NCBI RefSeq assembly: GCF_030704535.1
Contig: NC_081823.1
Location: forward strand, 24,371,501-24,435,500
DNA from: Vitis vinifera
Lineage: Eukaryota > Streptophyta > Magnoliopsida > Vitales > Vitaceae
Direction of reading: 5' to 3'
Length of the DNA stretch: 64,000 nt
Below the pieces are notes generated by a model. The model did not search any database. It saw only the letters and a program-made list of their open reading frames with translations, and was not told the origin of the DNA. The translations under genes were made by a program, and so were the position numbers. Positions 34,440-44,440 of this stretch are shown one piece after another (the stretch's first letter is position 1; every line of letters begins with the position of its first letter).

Positions 34440-35215
34440 AATCTAATGAAATTGATGTATTTGTTCATGAAAATGAGCTCATTTGGTCTGATTTGATTCC
34501 AGGTCATGGCATTGCAGTGAGTTTAGGTGTGTTATTGGTATGATTATGTTAATCAAAGATTCGAAATGGCCGATTTCTTCATGAAAATGAGCTCATTTGG
34601 TGTGATTTGATTTTGGGTCATGGCAGTGTAGTGAGTTTAGATGTAGTAAACAAACAATTTGTTTGTGAAAATGAACTCATTTTATTTGGTTTGATTCCGG
34701 GTCATGGCATTGCAATGAGTTTAGGTGTATTATTGATTATTTGAATGAGGGCGATTTGTTATGGGAAAATGAGCTCATTTGGTGTGATTATGTGAATCAA
34801 AAGGATCTGAAAATGCTCAGATTGTTCATGAAAATGAGCTCATTTGGTCCGATTTGATTCCGGGTCCTGGCAGTGCAGTGAGTTTTGGTGTATTAGCATG
34901 ATTGTAATTTATATCAATTAAACTATTAGAAACACTAGATTTCTTCACGAAAATGAGCTCATTTTATGTGATTAGGTTTCGGGTCACTGCAATGCAGTGA
35001 GATTTGGTGTATTAGCATGCGATTGGAAAAATGATCTCATTTCATTTGATTGATCTCCGGCCATGATATCACAATGAGTCTAGGTCTACTACTGTGATTA
35101 TATCAATCAAACGACTAAAAATGCTTGATTTATTCATGAAAATGAGCTCAATCCATGTGATTCCATTTTGGGTCATGACAATGCAGTCAGTTTAGGTGTA
35201 CCGTTCATGCATTGT
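34440..35215. repeat. Degenerate tandem repeats around 'gaaaatgagctcattt'
   Basis: The pair of words GAAAATGAGCTCATTTGGT and GGTCATGGCAxTGCAGTGAGTTTAGGTGT alternates about eight times at irregular spacing of roughly 65-120 bp (near 34473, 34587, 34671, 34769, 34833, 34953, 35031, 35133). This is an old, diverged tandem array. Confidence 0.8.
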
Positions 35216-35566
35216 GTAATTAGTAGGTGATTGGGTTTTTGATTAATTAATCAAGCTTGTGTCATTCGTAAAACCTACTTACAATACATTGTGATATTGT
35301 TTTTTAATCACGCAACCATATTAACATTTTTTAAGCTCATTTTTTATTGTTTCATCCATTGTTGATGAGGGGTTAGGCTCTGACTACAAACGATGCATGT
35401 CTTTTTCGGGATTTATTATACGATAAGAATCATCAATGTGTATATATTTTGTGCATGTTGTCATCTAGGGTTTATCGTATTTGATTATTATAAGTCATAC
35501 CGTGAATCCTTCTTGACCGACACATGTTTCTTAATTAAGAAACCGATCTCATTGTAGTATAAACAT

Positions 35567-35668
35567 GGGAGAATTGTGTTTTGGGCCCAGCTGGGCCCAA
35601 AAATTAAGAAAGGGTCCATCTAACTGACCTAATTAATGATAAGGATATCAAATGTTAACAGACGAAAA
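35567..35668. repeat. Internal extra copy of element B's left terminal repeat
   Basis: About 100 bp nearly identical to 33,348-33,450 in the same orientation, including the 24-bp palindrome (35,579-35,602) and the flanking 'taattaatgataaggatatc' sequence. Similarity ends at 'cagacgaaaat'. Confidence 0.92.
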
Positions 35669-35671
35669 TCC

Positions 35672-36828
35672 ATCTACCATGTTCATTCATCCTATTAGCT
35701 TCCCTAGTAATGATGAATATGAACCGAAATTTGGGTAACCTTTTGTGTCATTTTCCCTAGTCCATGGTAATGGAAACATTGGTTACCCACCCATATTCAC
35801 TTGGAAATATGTACCTATTAGGGATTTGGTGACTGGACAAGGCATTTACACTAAGTGTACAAGGCCAATGTACTAAAAGTACAAGGGTGTACAAGGGTGT
35901 CTATCTTACTTTTTCTAAACGTGGGGAACAATCCTCACACATGTTGCTTGATAACACACGCATTGCATGCAATTTAATTGATGTCTACCATGTTCATTCA
36001 TCCTATTAGCTTCCCTAATAATGATGAATATGAACCGAAATTTGGGTAACCTTTTGTGTCATTTTCCCTAGTCCATGGTAATGGAAACATTGGTTACCCA
36101 CCCATATTCACTTGGAAATATGTACCTATTAGGGATTTGGTGACTGGACAAGGCATTTACACTAAGTGTACAAGGCCAATGTACTAAATGTACAAGGGTG
36201 TACATCTTACTTTTTCCAAACGTGGGGAACAATCCTCACACATGTTGCTTGATAACACACGCATTGCATGCAATTTAATTGATGTCTACCATGTTCATTC
36301 ATCCTATTAGCTTCCCTAGTAATGATGAATATGAACCGAAATTAGGGTCACCTTTTGTGTCATTTTCCCTAGTCCATGGTAATGGAAACATTGGTTACCC
36401 ACCCATATTCACTTGGAAATATGTACCTATTAGGGATTTGGTGACTGGACAAGGCATTTACACTAAGTGTACAAGGCCAATGTACTAAATGTACAAGGGT
36501 GTACAAGGGTGTGCATCTTACTTTTTCCAAACGTGGGGAACAATCCTCACACATGTTGCTTGATAACACACGCATTGCATGCAATTTAATTGATGTCTAC
36601 CATGTTCATTCATCCTATTAGCTTCCCTAGTAATGATGAATATGAACCGAAATTAGGGTCACCTTTTGTGTCATTTTCCCTAGTCCATGGTAATGGAAAC
36701 ATTGGTTACCCACCCATATTCACTTGGAAATATGTACCTATTAGGGATTTGGTGACTGGACAAGGCATTTACACTAAGTGTACAAGGCCAATGTACTAAA
36801 TGTACAAGGGTGTACAAGGGTGCCTATC
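35672..36828. repeat. ~311-bp tandem array, 3.7 units
   Basis: TACCATGTTCATTCATCC starts units at 35,675, 35,986, 36,287 and 36,598 (spacings 311, 301, 311). The 10-bp difference is one copy of the word TACAAGGGTG. Units 3 and 4 carry an identical 69-codon open frame, whereas units 1 and 2 have TAA in place of the third-position region (GGGTAACC against GGGTCACC). The array starts directly after the internal terminal repeat. The frame resembles an exon (FTWKYVPIRDLVTGQG) but I cannot assign it. Confidence 0.93.
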
Positions 36829-38935
36829 TTGAAGGATTTCAAATGCAAATGGTGGTTGCTCATTGTGGCCGATGTGCTGAACGTGTTGTGTTTGGCGATG
36901 AGATAACTGATGGAGGAAGGGATGACCTAGAAAAGATCACGAAGGTAATTGTACTTAACATCAACTTGTTATAAGTTCAAACTGATCCTTCGAGGACATG
37001 CTCCATTGATTAAAAAAAATTATATTTAGCAGACACAATACTATTTGAGGCAGCACTTAAGGAGTTGCATGCTTTGGTGCATGATTATTTGCATTTATTA
37101 TGTGTTTGCTTTAAAATGAACAAATGGGGAAAATAAGCTTCACTCAGGAAAGCAAAATTCATCAGGATAAAAATACAAAGTACAAATAAAAGGAGGAAAT
37201 TTATAATAGAAGTGAAGACAGTTGCATTTTGAACTTGGCTGTCTGTCAGTAGACTTAAGGTTCCTAAACCTCGCCCTTGATATGAGCTGGAAGCAAGGCT
37301 TACGAAAATTCTTTGGGACATGGAATTCAAATCTAGTAATGCTCATTCCATGATACTTGTTTTACCTTTATGATTTGCACTTTATTTAGACACATTGTTA
37401 TGATTTTCAACTAACCCATTACATGGTTTCATTACATGTCAATGTGGTTGATGATGGGAAACGGATTTCCACAATCCTCAAGGACCATGTGGGAAGGATT
37501 ATGTTGGGTTTTTTTCTATTTATAAATCAAGTGTTTATATTCAAGAGAAAAGGCTTTCATACTTGGTATGTACCCATAAGCATCACTGAAAATTCAACTT
37601 CTCTTTCTATCTAGATTGATTACAGAAGCAGGCTACGTTTTTTTTCTAATAGGATCACAATGTAAATTAATCATGAATGCACTTTATAATTTGATGTGTT
37701 TAGATTTATGTACAAAACGGATTTTTATGCTGCTAGTAACTTCTGTTGGTGTTTAAAACAAACATGGAATTAACCATAATGTTCTCTGTGCTCTTTGCAA
37801 GATACTGGTATATTGAGTTGTGGATGATCTTATTTGGTTTATATGCCTTTCCAATCCCTCATGCTACTTGTTTTCTCACTTTGCATGGTGCTTGTTTCTG
37901 TTTCTGAAACCTTCTTCCATGGAGTTTGGCTCTATTGTTAGTAGTGATGGTAATAAACGTCTATTTCCTTGCAATTTCTTCAGGAGGGACCCTTGCCTCA
38001 CAACGATCGGGTGAGATATCAGCCACTGGACCTATATCCTGCTCCACTCCACATATGTTAAAAGTGTTAACGGAACGACGCAGGGTTCTCCCTTCCTACC
38101 ATGTTGTCTTTGATCCTAGTTTGGCTGCCATCTATCTGAGTCCAAGTTAGACATTGATTCGGGCTCCTGGGAGAAGAAAGAAACCCGGCTTTTGACACCA
38201 ATGCTCTGGTTCTTAGATGCTGAAGCTATTGAATATTGTCAGCTGACTCTTGAGTAGAAGGGTGAAATGCCAATGGAATGTATCTTAAGATGAGGCTTAG
38301 GACTGTGGTTTACAACAGTTTTGTTGGCTTATTTATTACTGTTTTGATGTTTCTGTACAATGAAATTGAAGTTATAAGAAGGGTCGATCTGTCTTCGTGT
38401 ACAGAGAAATCTGTAATGAAAATACTTTTTGCCCATTAATGTATTGAACATAGAAAAATTGTGAAATCTCGAGTTCTAGCGAACCCATCCCTGTTGAAGT
38501 GATCAATACAGAAGTCCAAAGAGGAAACACCAGGAGTTTCTGAAAATGTTTTTTAATGTTTTGTAAAACATTTTGTTTGATAACTTGAAATTTTTTTAAC
38601 TTTTTTTTTTTAAAAATTTTAAATATATTTTTTTTAAAAAATTTATATGTAATGTTTTATTTTTAATATTTTTTATATTTATATAATAATATTTAAAAAA
38701 CAAGTAAAAACAATTAAAATATATAATTTATAACTTTTCTATCTTTAAACATCTAAGAGTATAAAATTATTTATTGATTGTCAATTTTTTCCTAGAAAAT
38801 AAAAAATTGGTTTTGAAAACAATTAACAAATAGGGTTTTAGAGTGAATTTGACAACTGTTTTGAAAAACAAAATTCTAAAAAATATAAAATAGTTTTTCA
38901 ACTTCAAAAACAACTAATTAAAGAGTAATACATGT
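36829..38935. other. Element B interior with possible captured host exons, unidentified
   Basis: 36,829-36,945 (+) reads GAYLEGFQMQM, VVAHCGRCAERVVFGDE and DDLEKITK up to a GT donor, with clearly exon-like composition. 37,980-38,270 (+) has two further open pieces (ISATGPISCSTPHML; DIDSGSWEKKETRLL ending at TAG, 38,257) followed by 3'-UTR-like sequence. The protein is not recognised and I could not join the pieces. 38,530-38,900 is AT-rich filler. Confidence 0.4.
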
Positions 38936-39028
38936 AACCGGTCGACCGGACAATGATAGGGGGTCGACCGGTTGTTGCAAAAACTCCTCATATAATGTAG
39001 ACCGGTCGCTGGCAACCGGTCGACCGGA
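38936..39028. repeat. CCGGTCGACCGG cluster, left of the PF20167-like gene
   Basis: AACCGGTCGACCGG occurs at 38,936 and 39,013, with GGTCGACCGG at about 38,962 and GACCGGTCG at about 39,000. The words are 12-bp palindromes or their halves in otherwise AT-rich DNA. Confidence 0.85.
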
Positions 39029-39755
39029 TTACTTCAAAAATTTTATGCCATCTCACTATTACAAGAGACACAAAATATGCAAATATGTAAATTTTTTTCA
39101 AAGTTATTACTTCAAAAATTTTATCAGTTCTAAAACTATTTTGAGAACTAACATTTCATGAGAGAATGGAATATTTTTTCTTATATTGGATGTTCTAAGA
39201 AAATCAACTTGTTAAACAATGCAATGACATGACTAATATTGGTAATGTGGGATTAGTTCAAACTTATCTAATACATCATTACAATGTAGCCTTGAAAAAC
39301 ATGACATTATGAAACAGTATATTATTTCATTTATATTTATGCTTTTGGTAACCCTTTACTATTATATTTATGTGTCTTAATTATTTTGAACATTCAAGTC
39401 TACTTCACTTACATTACACATTTGGGTGCGTGATAAATTGCATAAAAGGTCTAACTCCTTCCAAGTTGATGAGTTGTTCATTGCTTACTCATGGACTTAG
39501 GTAATTTGCCGAATGTTAAAGTTCAGTACCTCCTAATATGGATGAGATGACTTGGCGATCTTGTAAATATTACTAAACAACATATAATAAAGTAAATAGC
39601 TGCTTATATATATATATATATATATTGAATCCAAATTAAAACGAAATCAAAAACATTTGCATGCTGACACAACTCTAAATATACGTATGCTAATACAAAA
39701 TATATATGTCCCAGTTTTGCAAGCTAAACAAAATAACGACGTGGTCTCAATGCAA

Positions 39756-41102
39756 TCAAGGTGCAGCGGGTGGCGGTGGGAACACGGCGCGGAGGTACGC
39801 CATTAACTCCTCATGCTGACGCTCTTGGCGATCAAGCCTCTGTAGGATATGCTCATGCGTAGCCTGCTGCTGATCCATGCGCTCCTCAATACGAGTCCCA
39901 AGTGAGGTAATCTGCGCAGACAACTCCATCCAAGGCGCATGCGCAGCGGCGTCAGGAGCCTGGCCAGGTGATGTATGGGTGTAATGAGGCTCAGTAAATG
40001 ATGGCTGACCAGATGGTCCCGCTGTGTAACCCGTCTCAGTCATCACCGCATCTGAAATAGTCGGGTCAATGTGGCCACCCTTAGACTGGCGTGGAGGGAT
40101 ATCAAACTCAGCCTCTCTATGCTCAAAATCGGTCTGAGGGTGTACCCCACCCTCCATCTCCCTAATCTCCTCCTCTTCGTCTTCCTCTGCCTGTGGATGT
40201 GGTACTGGTCGGTCCGCCCTCCTAATCCATGACCCATCTGGGGCCTTCTCCAACTTCATCCGCGCCATCGACTGCTCATCATATGTGTCATAACTGCTGG
40301 GCGCCTCGACCTCCTGCTCCCTGCTCAAATCCACCCCCGCATCCTTGAACACTCGTGTCATGAAGCGGCCATATGGGAGAATGCGTTTGGGCCTCTCGCA
40401 GCATGCCATCATGTGCATCATCATGACATACCCGACGTCAATACGTCTCCCCGTCATAATCGAATCAATCAGAAATGCCTCCAGATAGGAAACCTCATCT
40501 CGATGACCGCCACGTGGTAGGAGGATGTACGCTATCATGTGGTGAAGGACTCGGCAGGTCACTGTCAGGCTATGGGCCGATGGTTTGCCCAACCCCGGGG
40601 CATCTGCAAGGCCGTAGATCCTCTGAATCGCCTCTCTCGGATCGAAACCCGGCACCGTCGGCCAGGTCTTGGCATCATATACTCGGAGTCCACCAGGAGG
40701 AATGTCCAAAATGCGGCAGATGCTCTCCGGGTCCAGATGGATCTGAACCCCTCTAACGGTCGAAGTGATCGGTCCTCCATGTCCAAATGTCACACGGGAA
40801 TAGAATGCCCTGACTAATGTCGGAAAAATGGGCTCTGAAATAGTGACTAAGGGCAGCCACCCCATGCATGCAAAGAGGCTCTCAAACCCGAAATGTTGTA
40901 GATGGGCGAAATTTATATTTCTCCCTGCAACCACCTTCCTCTGGACGAAATGCTGCTTGTACCTCTGGTATTCGTCGACCGAAGTGAAAAGGCCGGTGTC
41001 GAACCTCGCCTTTCGGCGAGCCTCCGCCTGACCGTCCTGAGAAGCCTGAGCAGGGCGCTTGCCCAGTGCCTTCGACGCACCCCTATCTCTCCTAGGCGCC
41101 AT
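39756..41102 (-). CDS. Putative plant transposon protein (PF20167-like), 448 aa
   Basis: An uninterrupted single-exon frame from ATG at 41,102 to TGA at 39,756. Residues 1-35 are basic (MAPRRDRGASKALGKRP...KAR), a likely nuclear signal. About 45-270 matches the plant-specific 'putative plant transposon protein' type, with FVQRKVVAGRNINF, IFPTLVRAFYSRV, ILDIPPGG and RVLHHMIAYILLP. An acidic linker (EEDEEEE, about 303-312) follows, then a Gln/Glu-rich coiled coil (about 395-440) and a PPPPAAP end. The biochemical role of this family is unknown; members sit in retroelement- or transposon-derived DNA. It lies in the same orientation as the transposase and ULP1 genes of element B, is clearly GC-richer than its surroundings, and is bracketed by CCGGTCGACCGG clusters, which hints at a separate nested element. 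Confidence 0.8.
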   Translation of the reverse strand: MAPRRDRGASKALGKRPAQASQDGQAEARRKARFDTGLFTSVDEYQRYKQHFVQRKVVAGRNINFAHLQHFGFESLFACMGWLPLVTISEPIFPTLVRAFYSRVTFGHGGPITSTVRGVQIHLDPESICRILDIPPGGLRVYDAKTWPTVPGFDPREAIQRIYGLADAPGLGKPSAHSLTVTCRVLHHMIAYILLPRGGHRDEVSYLEAFLIDSIMTGRRIDVGYVMMMHMMACCERPKRILPYGRFMTRVFKDAGVDLSREQEVEAPSSYDTYDEQSMARMKLEKAPDGSWIRRADRPVPHPQAEEDEEEEIREMEGGVHPQTDFEHREAEFDIPPRQSKGGHIDPTISDAVMTETGYTAGPSGQPSFTEPHYTHTSPGQAPDAAAHAPWMELSAQITSLGTRIEERMDQQQATHEHILQRLDRQERQHEELMAYLRAVFPPPPAAP

Positions 41103-41869
41103 GAAACACTACAAAGGGCTACCCCTATGTCAAAACAAGGCCAATGAAAGAGTCTGTGACGCGCGCGGGAAGAGAAGAGAACCCGCCTGTGACGCGCAAT
41201 GAAGGAGGACCATTGCCAAACCTCACTCCCTAGGTCCGAAATGTGAAGCCGCACCCCTCAAAACTCACTCCGAAGGCTTGCAACAGCTGGAATCGCGTCC
41301 AAAGTGGGTGTGTGGCAGCTCAATCGGTGGATCCCTTCGACTGCCAGAGGATAACACTGAAGAAATTAAGCGCGGAATGGTTTTTTAAACGTCACCCCGG
41401 CCGACCGGATATGAACCGGTTGACTCAGTAACATGTTCCATGGTGTTTTGCACTTTTTAATAGGTATAATGCAAAACACTTGTGATATTCACTTTTTGTG
41501 GGGTTGCCTTAAATATTTTCTCCGTATATTTTAAATATTTTTATAAAATAGTTTTTATAAAAACAATATATGCATTTTCTATAAAATATTTTTATTCTTA
41601 AAGGTAAAAAATAAAAATATATATCCAAGTGCTACCTTAATAATTTATTTTCTGTCCTCAATTTTTCCACAAACAACCATATAAAATTTCTTTAACTTTT
41701 TCTCTTTCCTTATATTTTCTTTTTTAATTTTTTGGCTTCAAACTTTTTAGGAATCCAACATAATAAAAGATGGCGCTTTAAAGGTTTTTTTAAAGCAATC
41801 CTAAAAACTTCTTATTTTTTTAAGTGAGTTTTATTAGCTTGAATTTTAAAATTTTTAGAAATAATTTTT
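41103..41869. other. GC-rich 5' flank of the PF20167-like gene, then AT-rich DNA
   Basis: 41,103-41,395 is GC-rich leader or promoter DNA with CGCGCG words. 41,396-41,421 contains GGCCGACCGG and GAACCGGTTGAC, the third cluster of the same motif family, after which composition drops sharply to AT-rich. Confidence 0.55.
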
Positions 41870-42252
41870 GAAAATATAAGGTTTTTAAGTTAATACCTTT
41901 TATAAAAAGTTTCTATTTTGTACATAAAAAAATTTTATTTTGAAAATTAGAAATCAGAAAATATAAGGTTTTTAAGTTAATACCTTTTATAAAAAGTTTC
42001 TATTTTTTACATAAAAAATTTTTATTTTTAAAAATAGAAATCAGAAAATATAAGGTTTTTAAGTTAATACCTTTTATAAAAAGTTTCTATTTTTTACATA
42101 ATAAATTTTTATTTTTAAAAATAGAAATCAGAAAATATAAGGTTTTTAAGTTAATACCTTTTATAAAAAGTTCCTATTTTTTACATAAAAAAATTTTATT
42201 TTTAAATATAGAAATCAGAAAATATAAGGTTTTTAAGTTAATACCTTTTATA
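41870..42252. repeat. 87-bp tandem repeat, 4.4 units
   Basis: GAAAATATAAGGTTTTTAAG starts at 41,870, 41,957, 42,044, 42,131 and 42,218, an exact 87-bp period with few substitutions. It is non-coding. Confidence 0.95.
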
Positions 42253-42739
42253 ATTCCTTTGTCTATTTAGCCTATTTGATTATTAATATTTGTATATGAA
42301 GAATTTATTCGATTTATAAAAAATAAATATGAATATAATTAAAATGTAAATTCAAGAAAAAAAGATATTTAATTAAAAAATGAAAACAAATCACAACAAA
42401 ACAATATCACACATCAAGAACATGTTACTTTGTCATAATATTTATTGTTTTTGTTTTAGTTTTCATAAATTGAATGGTTTTGGGTTTGGAAAAATATAAA
42501 TTATGGTAATATAACTAAAAAGATAATTTTTATCAAAATAATTTTTAAGGCTTGAATGTTATATTAATTGAATTTAGGTGTTCTCCCACTGAGTAATTTA
42601 TCCAATAAGCAACTTGGCTTGGGTTTTGCTTCTGGTTTTTTTCATTGACTTGAGGTTGACTTGAGGTACCATTGCAACCCCTTCCCTGTAGGTAGGAAGC
42701 GGTCGCAGTATAACACTAACACAAATGTCCATATCTCTA

Positions 42740-43437
42740 TCCCAATCATTTACATCTTTCAGATCATATGAAAAATTGCGACTATATGAAAAAATCAACA
42801 TTAAAGGAATGCGGGAGTTGGAAGAATTACAGGAATTGGGGGAGTACCCTTCCCTAGTTTTTTTAAAGATCAGTTACTGCCGCAATCTGATGAAGTTGCC
42901 ATCCCACTTTCCTTATTTAGAAGATCTAAAGATCAAACATTGCGTCTCTCTCAACACCCTTGTTGTGACCCCACTTCTGAAAGTTCTCGTGCTAGTTGAC
43001 AATATTTTTCTGGAAGATTTGAATGAAGTGAAGCAGTCATTCTCTAGTCTTTTGGTATTGAGATTAATTGTTGCCCAAAGCTGAAGGTATTACCTCAAAT
43101 ATGTACCCCAGATAAGATGGAGATTGGTGGGTCTAATTTACTGGAAGCTCTCTCAGCCCGAGATTACTCCCAACATCTTGAGCACTTGATCGTGGATGAA
43201 TGCGAGGATGAAACACTGGTAGTGGGGGCAATACCAAGGAGGACTTCTCTAAACTCTTTGGTCATTTCAAACATCTCAAAGGCAACCTGTTTCCCCAAGT
43301 GGCCTCATCTTCCTGGTCTCAAGGCTTTGCACATCTGTCATTGGAAAGATCTGGTAACTTTATCCCAAGAAGCATCACCATTCCAAGATTTGACCTATCT
43401 CAAACTGTTGTCAGTTGTCAAGTATCTAATCTAAAAT
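42740..43437 (+). pseudogene. NBS-LRR gene fragment (LRR region) captured in element B
   Basis: Open pieces at 42,770-43,084 and 43,086-43,434 together read as CNL-type LRRs: NIKGMRELEELQELGEYPSL, ISYCRNLMKLPSHFPYLEDL, then INCCPKLKVLPQIC, HLEHLIVDECEDETLVVGAIP and FPKWPHLPGLKALHICHW. The two halves are offset by a one-base loss near 43,065. NBS and CC parts are absent and there is no stop in register. It lies on the strand opposite to B's own genes and is not very close to the local CNL at 59 kb. A word, TATCCCAATCATTTA, and nearby CTATATGAAAAA flank it at 42,738 and 43,498 in direct orientation. Best read as a transduplicated fragment. Confidence 0.85.
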
Positions 43438-44440
43438 AGGTTCCAGCATCGGAAATTTGGCTGAAAATTGTCCCCTTAATTTATATATAACCATACTATC
43501 CCAATCATTTATATTTTTCGAAAGTTAAAAAATCCACTATATGAAAAATTAGCATTTAAGAAAAGAAATCATTTGTTTTCTAAAAAAATTAAGTACTAAT
43601 AACTTGTATATTGTTTTATCATTTCTTAAAATTTTGTCCAAATTTAAAAATAACCTCTTACTTTAATTTGAGCCCCTTCTTAATTATATTACATTTTGAT
43701 TTTTTAAATAAAACTAAGAATTATTTAAAAATTTTAAAATTTTGTCCAATTCTCCAGGAACCGGTCGACCGAAACTGATCGACCGGTCTATATCCGGACG
43801 AGGGTGCCAAAATGCACCCTCTCTCATCCAGTAGCTTGTCCAAACCTCCAAGAACCGGTCGACCGAAACTGATCGACCGGTCTATCTCCGGACGAGGGTG
43901 CCAAAATGCACTCTCTCTCATCCAGTAGGGTGTGCGCGACCGGCTGAAGAAAGGTTCGACCGGTTTACCAATGGCTGAAGGACAATATCGACCGGTCGAA
44001 CACTTTATGCTTTCCGATCCACGGGTCCATCTAGACCGGTTCCTGGGTTGGCCATATATACACCTGCATTGTACTGTATAAATTGTAAACGATATGTACG
44101 AGATTGTTGATGAAAAGGTTTGTTATAGGTTGTAATGCCGGTGCCTTTTATTAGATGTTTTGAGATAGTGAGGGAAAATGCGACTTCATCACAACCTTCA
44201 TTAAATATATAAGCCATAAAATTGGCAATACAATGTCAGGAGTTGGTTTTTCCTGTATAATGTACAATCATCTTTAATTCGCCCTATTTACTTACAATGC
44301 ATTGACAAGCAACTTAAGTAAAAAAACAATCAAATTCTGACTAATCCCATAATCCCAGTGTTCATTTCCGCATATGTCCACCATAAATTACATACAAATG
44401 TGCTAATTTTATACAGTTTTATCACAAATTACAATCCCCT
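43438..44440. repeat. 94-bp tandem pair and CCGGTCGACCGG cluster
   Basis: GAACCGGTCGACCGAAAC starts at 43,757 and 43,851, two near-identical 94-bp units each with inverted halves (ACCGGTCGACC ... GATCGACCGGTC) and 'ggacgagggtgccaaaatgcac'. More words (GTTCGACCGG, ATCGACCGGTCGAAC, AGACCGGTTCC) follow to 44,037. The rest, 43,438-43,740 and 44,040-44,440, is AT-rich and without a gene. Confidence 0.85.

Noticed and set aside
40475..41254. Antisense ORFs over the PF20167-like gene
   Set aside because: Shadows of a GC-rich coding region; no domain and poorer codon pattern.
38936..41421. A defined nested transposon with ends at the CCGGTCGACCGG clusters
   Set aside because: Words near the edges (AATACATGT and AGTAACATGT) are similar but do not form a clean duplication, and inverted ends are too short to call; kept only as a finding.
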